A DNA stretch of 64,000 nucleotides from Firmicutes bacterium CAG:460 (GTDB lineage Bacteria > Bacillota_I > Bacilli_A > RF39 > UBA660), in the NCBI GenBank assembly GCA_000437355.1, contig FR899775.1:35696-99695 (forward strand), written 5' to 3'. Positions 62,468 through 64,000 of this stretch are shown one piece after another. Each line of letters starts with the position of its first letter. The stretch's first letter is position 1. A model generated the notes under the pieces. It had not been told where the DNA came from. It was given only the letters and a program-made list of their open reading frames with translations, and made no database searches. Both the position numbers and the translations under genes were made by a program.

Positions 62468-63429
62468 CCTTCATCAAGCATAGTTGTTATAAATAATCCA
62501 TATCCAATTGTAGGATTATCAATAATAACATGGGTTACAGCACCAATAATCTTACCATTTTGCATAATCGGTGAACCACTCATTCCTTGCACTACACCAC
62601 CAGTTTTATCAAGTAATTCTTTATCAGTTATTTTAAATGATATATTTTTAATTTTAGCATATTCATCTATTTTAGTTATTTCTATATCATAATATTTAAT
62701 TTCTTCTTTACTTAATACTGTTGCTATACTTGCCTTACCTATTTTTATTTCAGACTTGTCTGCAACTTCTAACTTTTCTTTATTAGGTAATATACTATCA
62801 TATATTCCATATATACCTACATTAGTATTTTTATTTATAGTTCCATATTTAGTATTATAATAAAACTTAGCATTCTTACTTCCAGCATAACCAACTTTGC
62901 TTTTATCTATACCAGTTATATAATTTCTAAATATACTTCCATCTTTAACTTCTACAATACTATTTGTATTACTTTCTATTATTTCATGCCCTAAAGCCCC
63001 AAATATTTTAGTTTCGGGGTCTATATATGTCAAAGTACCTGTACCAGCAATACTATCTTTTACATATAAACCAGTCTTATATATTTCCCCATCCTTGACC
63101 AGTTCTAACTTGCTTGTTCTAGTCTTTCCATCTCTTCTAAGCTCTACATTTACTTCACCAACATCAACATTTGCTTCAATTTCTTTGGTTAATTCATTGA
63201 TAGTGTTTACTTCCACATCATTAATTTTAACAATGTAATCTCCAGCTTTTATTGCAGGGGCACCTTTATTAAATTTACCATTTATTTGATAAAACCCAAT
63301 AACCATTACACCTTTACTATTTACTTCAATGCCTAAAGTTTCTCCCCCAGGAATGATGTAATTTGAATATGCAAACACATTAATTGGTAATAATAACCAA
63401 CTTATTAATAATAATTTTAACTTTTTCAA
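62458..63429 (-). CDS. spoIVB: SpoIVB-type S55 peptidase with PDZ domain
   Basis: A signal-like helix (KKLKLLLISWLLLPINVFAY) is followed by a PDZ domain (APAIKAGDYIVKINDVEVNT, about residue 60) and the S55 domain with GALGHEI (His) and GMSGSPIMQNGKIIGAVTHV (nucleophile Ser). SpoIVB of spore formers cleaves SpoIVFA to activate sigma-K. This 323-residue form is shorter than the Bacillus protein (about 426). TTG 63429 is chosen, with AAGGTGAT upstream. The frame is open further up to 63528, but also from a TTG and without a site. Confidence 0.85.
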   Translation of the reverse strand: MKKLKLLLISWLLLPINVFAYSNYIIPGGETLGIEVNSKGVMVIGFYQINGKFNKGAPAIKAGDYIVKINDVEVNTINELTKEIEANVDVGEVNVELRRDGKTRTSKLELVKDGEIYKTGLYVKDSIAGTGTLTYIDPETKIFGALGHEIIESNTNSIVEVKDGSIFRNYITGIDKSKVGYAGSKNAKFYYNTKYGTINKNTNVGIYGIYDSILPNKEKLEVADKSEIKIGKASIATVLSKEEIKYYDIEITKIDEYAKIKNISFKITDKELLDKTGGVVQGMSGSPIMQNGKIIGAVTHVIIDNPTIGYGLFITTMLDEGEK

Positions 63430-63524
63430 TACAATCACCTTATCTACAATTATTATGGATAATAAAAATAAAATTAAAAAACCAATTATTGGTTTTCCAA
63501 TAATTAGCTTAATTAATATTGTGT

Positions 63525-63731
63525 TCAAGATTGAAGGTTACACGCATCATAATTATATGTTTCATGAAAAGCTCTCATTAAAGTGCTTACAAATATTTTT
63601 CTTTCTTCTTTAGTTTTTATACCTTCAATTTCTGTACTTGAATATATAAATCTTTCCATATAAAATTTTTCATAACTATCATAAAAATCTGGATAAAATA
63701 AACTTAAATTAATAAATATATCTTTATACAT
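63525..63731 (-). CDS. Small hypothetical protein
   Basis: The 68-residue protein, MYKDIFINLSLFYPDFYDSY onward, is Tyr/Phe- and Lys/Glu-rich with no membrane helix. GGAGG lies four bases before the ATG at 63731, so the longer frame to 63806 is not needed. It ends about 95 bases before the spoIVB start. Family not recognised. Confidence 0.6.
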   Translation of the reverse strand: MYKDIFINLSLFYPDFYDSYEKFYMERFIYSSTEIEGIKTKEERKIFVSTLMRAFHETYNYDACNLQS

Positions 63732-63828
63732 AATTCCTCCGTAATAATTACCACATATTCTAGCACCATTTTTATGAAAATACAATATAAAAAGCTTATT
63801 TGTCATTTAACAAATAAACTTATATTTT

Positions 63829-64000
63829 AGAAAGGAGGTGATGCCTTATGAATTACTATAAGACTTCACATATGAAGTGATTAACTCCATACATCTATAT
63901 ATTATCACAATTTAGTAATCAATGCAAGTTTGTTGCTATAATTTGACAAACTACTTACATACTATATTAGGTCTGGACTGTGTTTAGGCAACAGCCTGTG
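63829..64000 (+). other. Perfect Shine-Dalgarno with tiny frames, unexplained end region
   Basis: AGAAAGGAGGTGAT (63829-63842) is fully complementary to the 16S rRNA 3' tail. A nine-base spacing leads to ATG 63848 and a 10-codon frame (MNYYKTSHMK), whose coding part contains the hairpin ACTTCA/TGAAGT. TTGACA occurs near 63944. No larger gene is seen before the window ends. Confidence 0.4.

Noticed and set aside
63430..63528. Longer spoIVB start at 63528
   Set aside because: It is a TTG without a ribosome-binding site, overlapping the previous stop; TTG 63429 has AAGGTGAT at good spacing.
63825..63845. 3' end of a 16S rRNA gene on the minus strand
   Set aside because: Only the anti-Shine-Dalgarno-complementary 14 bases match; the adjoining sequence does not resemble the 16S 3' domain.

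Overview
The window is a strongly AT-rich chromosomal segment from a bacterium of the Bacillota. The best fit is an uncultured, Mollicutes-related or Bacilli-type gut lineage; this is inferred from gene content and style, not from a marker gene. TGA is used as a stop, TGG codes Trp, and many genes start with TTG or GTG placed just after a GGTGAT or AGGAG site, so the standard bacterial code applies. Supporting Bacilli features are a T-box leader on aspS, a 6S RNA upstream of tcdA with rarA nearby (as in Bacillus between aspS and yrvM), GatCAB, AddAB, a Rel protein and a SpoIVB-type S55 protease. No rRNA or tRNA gene and no CRISPR array was seen.

Layout. 1-8.1 kb: end of an exported Cys-tailed protein, a degenerate glycosyltransferase/GtrA fusion, ZIP transporter, C26 peptidase, a 36-residue basic protein with its own terminator inside xerD, then rarA-gpsA. 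8.1-13.5 kb: tcdA behind a 6S RNA, a membrane-anchored glucosaminidase-like protein, an orphan HerA-like ATPase and a surface protein. 13.5-23.3 kb: gatCAB, a P-loop kinase, asnS, unknown genes, a decayed HisRS-like gene, and aspS under a T-box. 23.3-31.3 kb: a block of unrecognised paralogues (one with a J-domain) facing a divergent 964-residue protein. 31.5-40.1 kb: gtrA-like, dtd, rel, a lipid flippase, an ABC exporter and mutS.

40.2-43.2 kb is a TnpB (IS200/IS605-type) island. Almost every part of one element occurs twice, side by side, in five consecutive repeat pairs. Taking one unit of each pair rebuilds a single, apparently intact tnpB element of about 1.37 kb. A headless manganese-catalase (CotJC-like) gene lies between the two right ends, and each right end looks like an omega RNA.

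43.3-50.5 kb: proS, xseB, an acetyltransferase, two HipA-like kinase paralogues and a 5'-truncated dinD placed around xseA and xseB, then nusB, a sortase and its small secreted partner. 50.6-64 kb: two flavoproteins, addAB, a DUF4176 protein, a Nudix hydrolase, a coupled hydrolase/acyltransferase/zinc-ribbon membrane protein trio, and spoIVB.

The points most worth checking are the stuttered TnpB island, the chimeric gene that begins with the first ten codons of aspS, the J-domain paralogue block, the Rel protein with an altered hydrolase motif, and the xseA/xseB cluster with HipA-like kinases and DinD.
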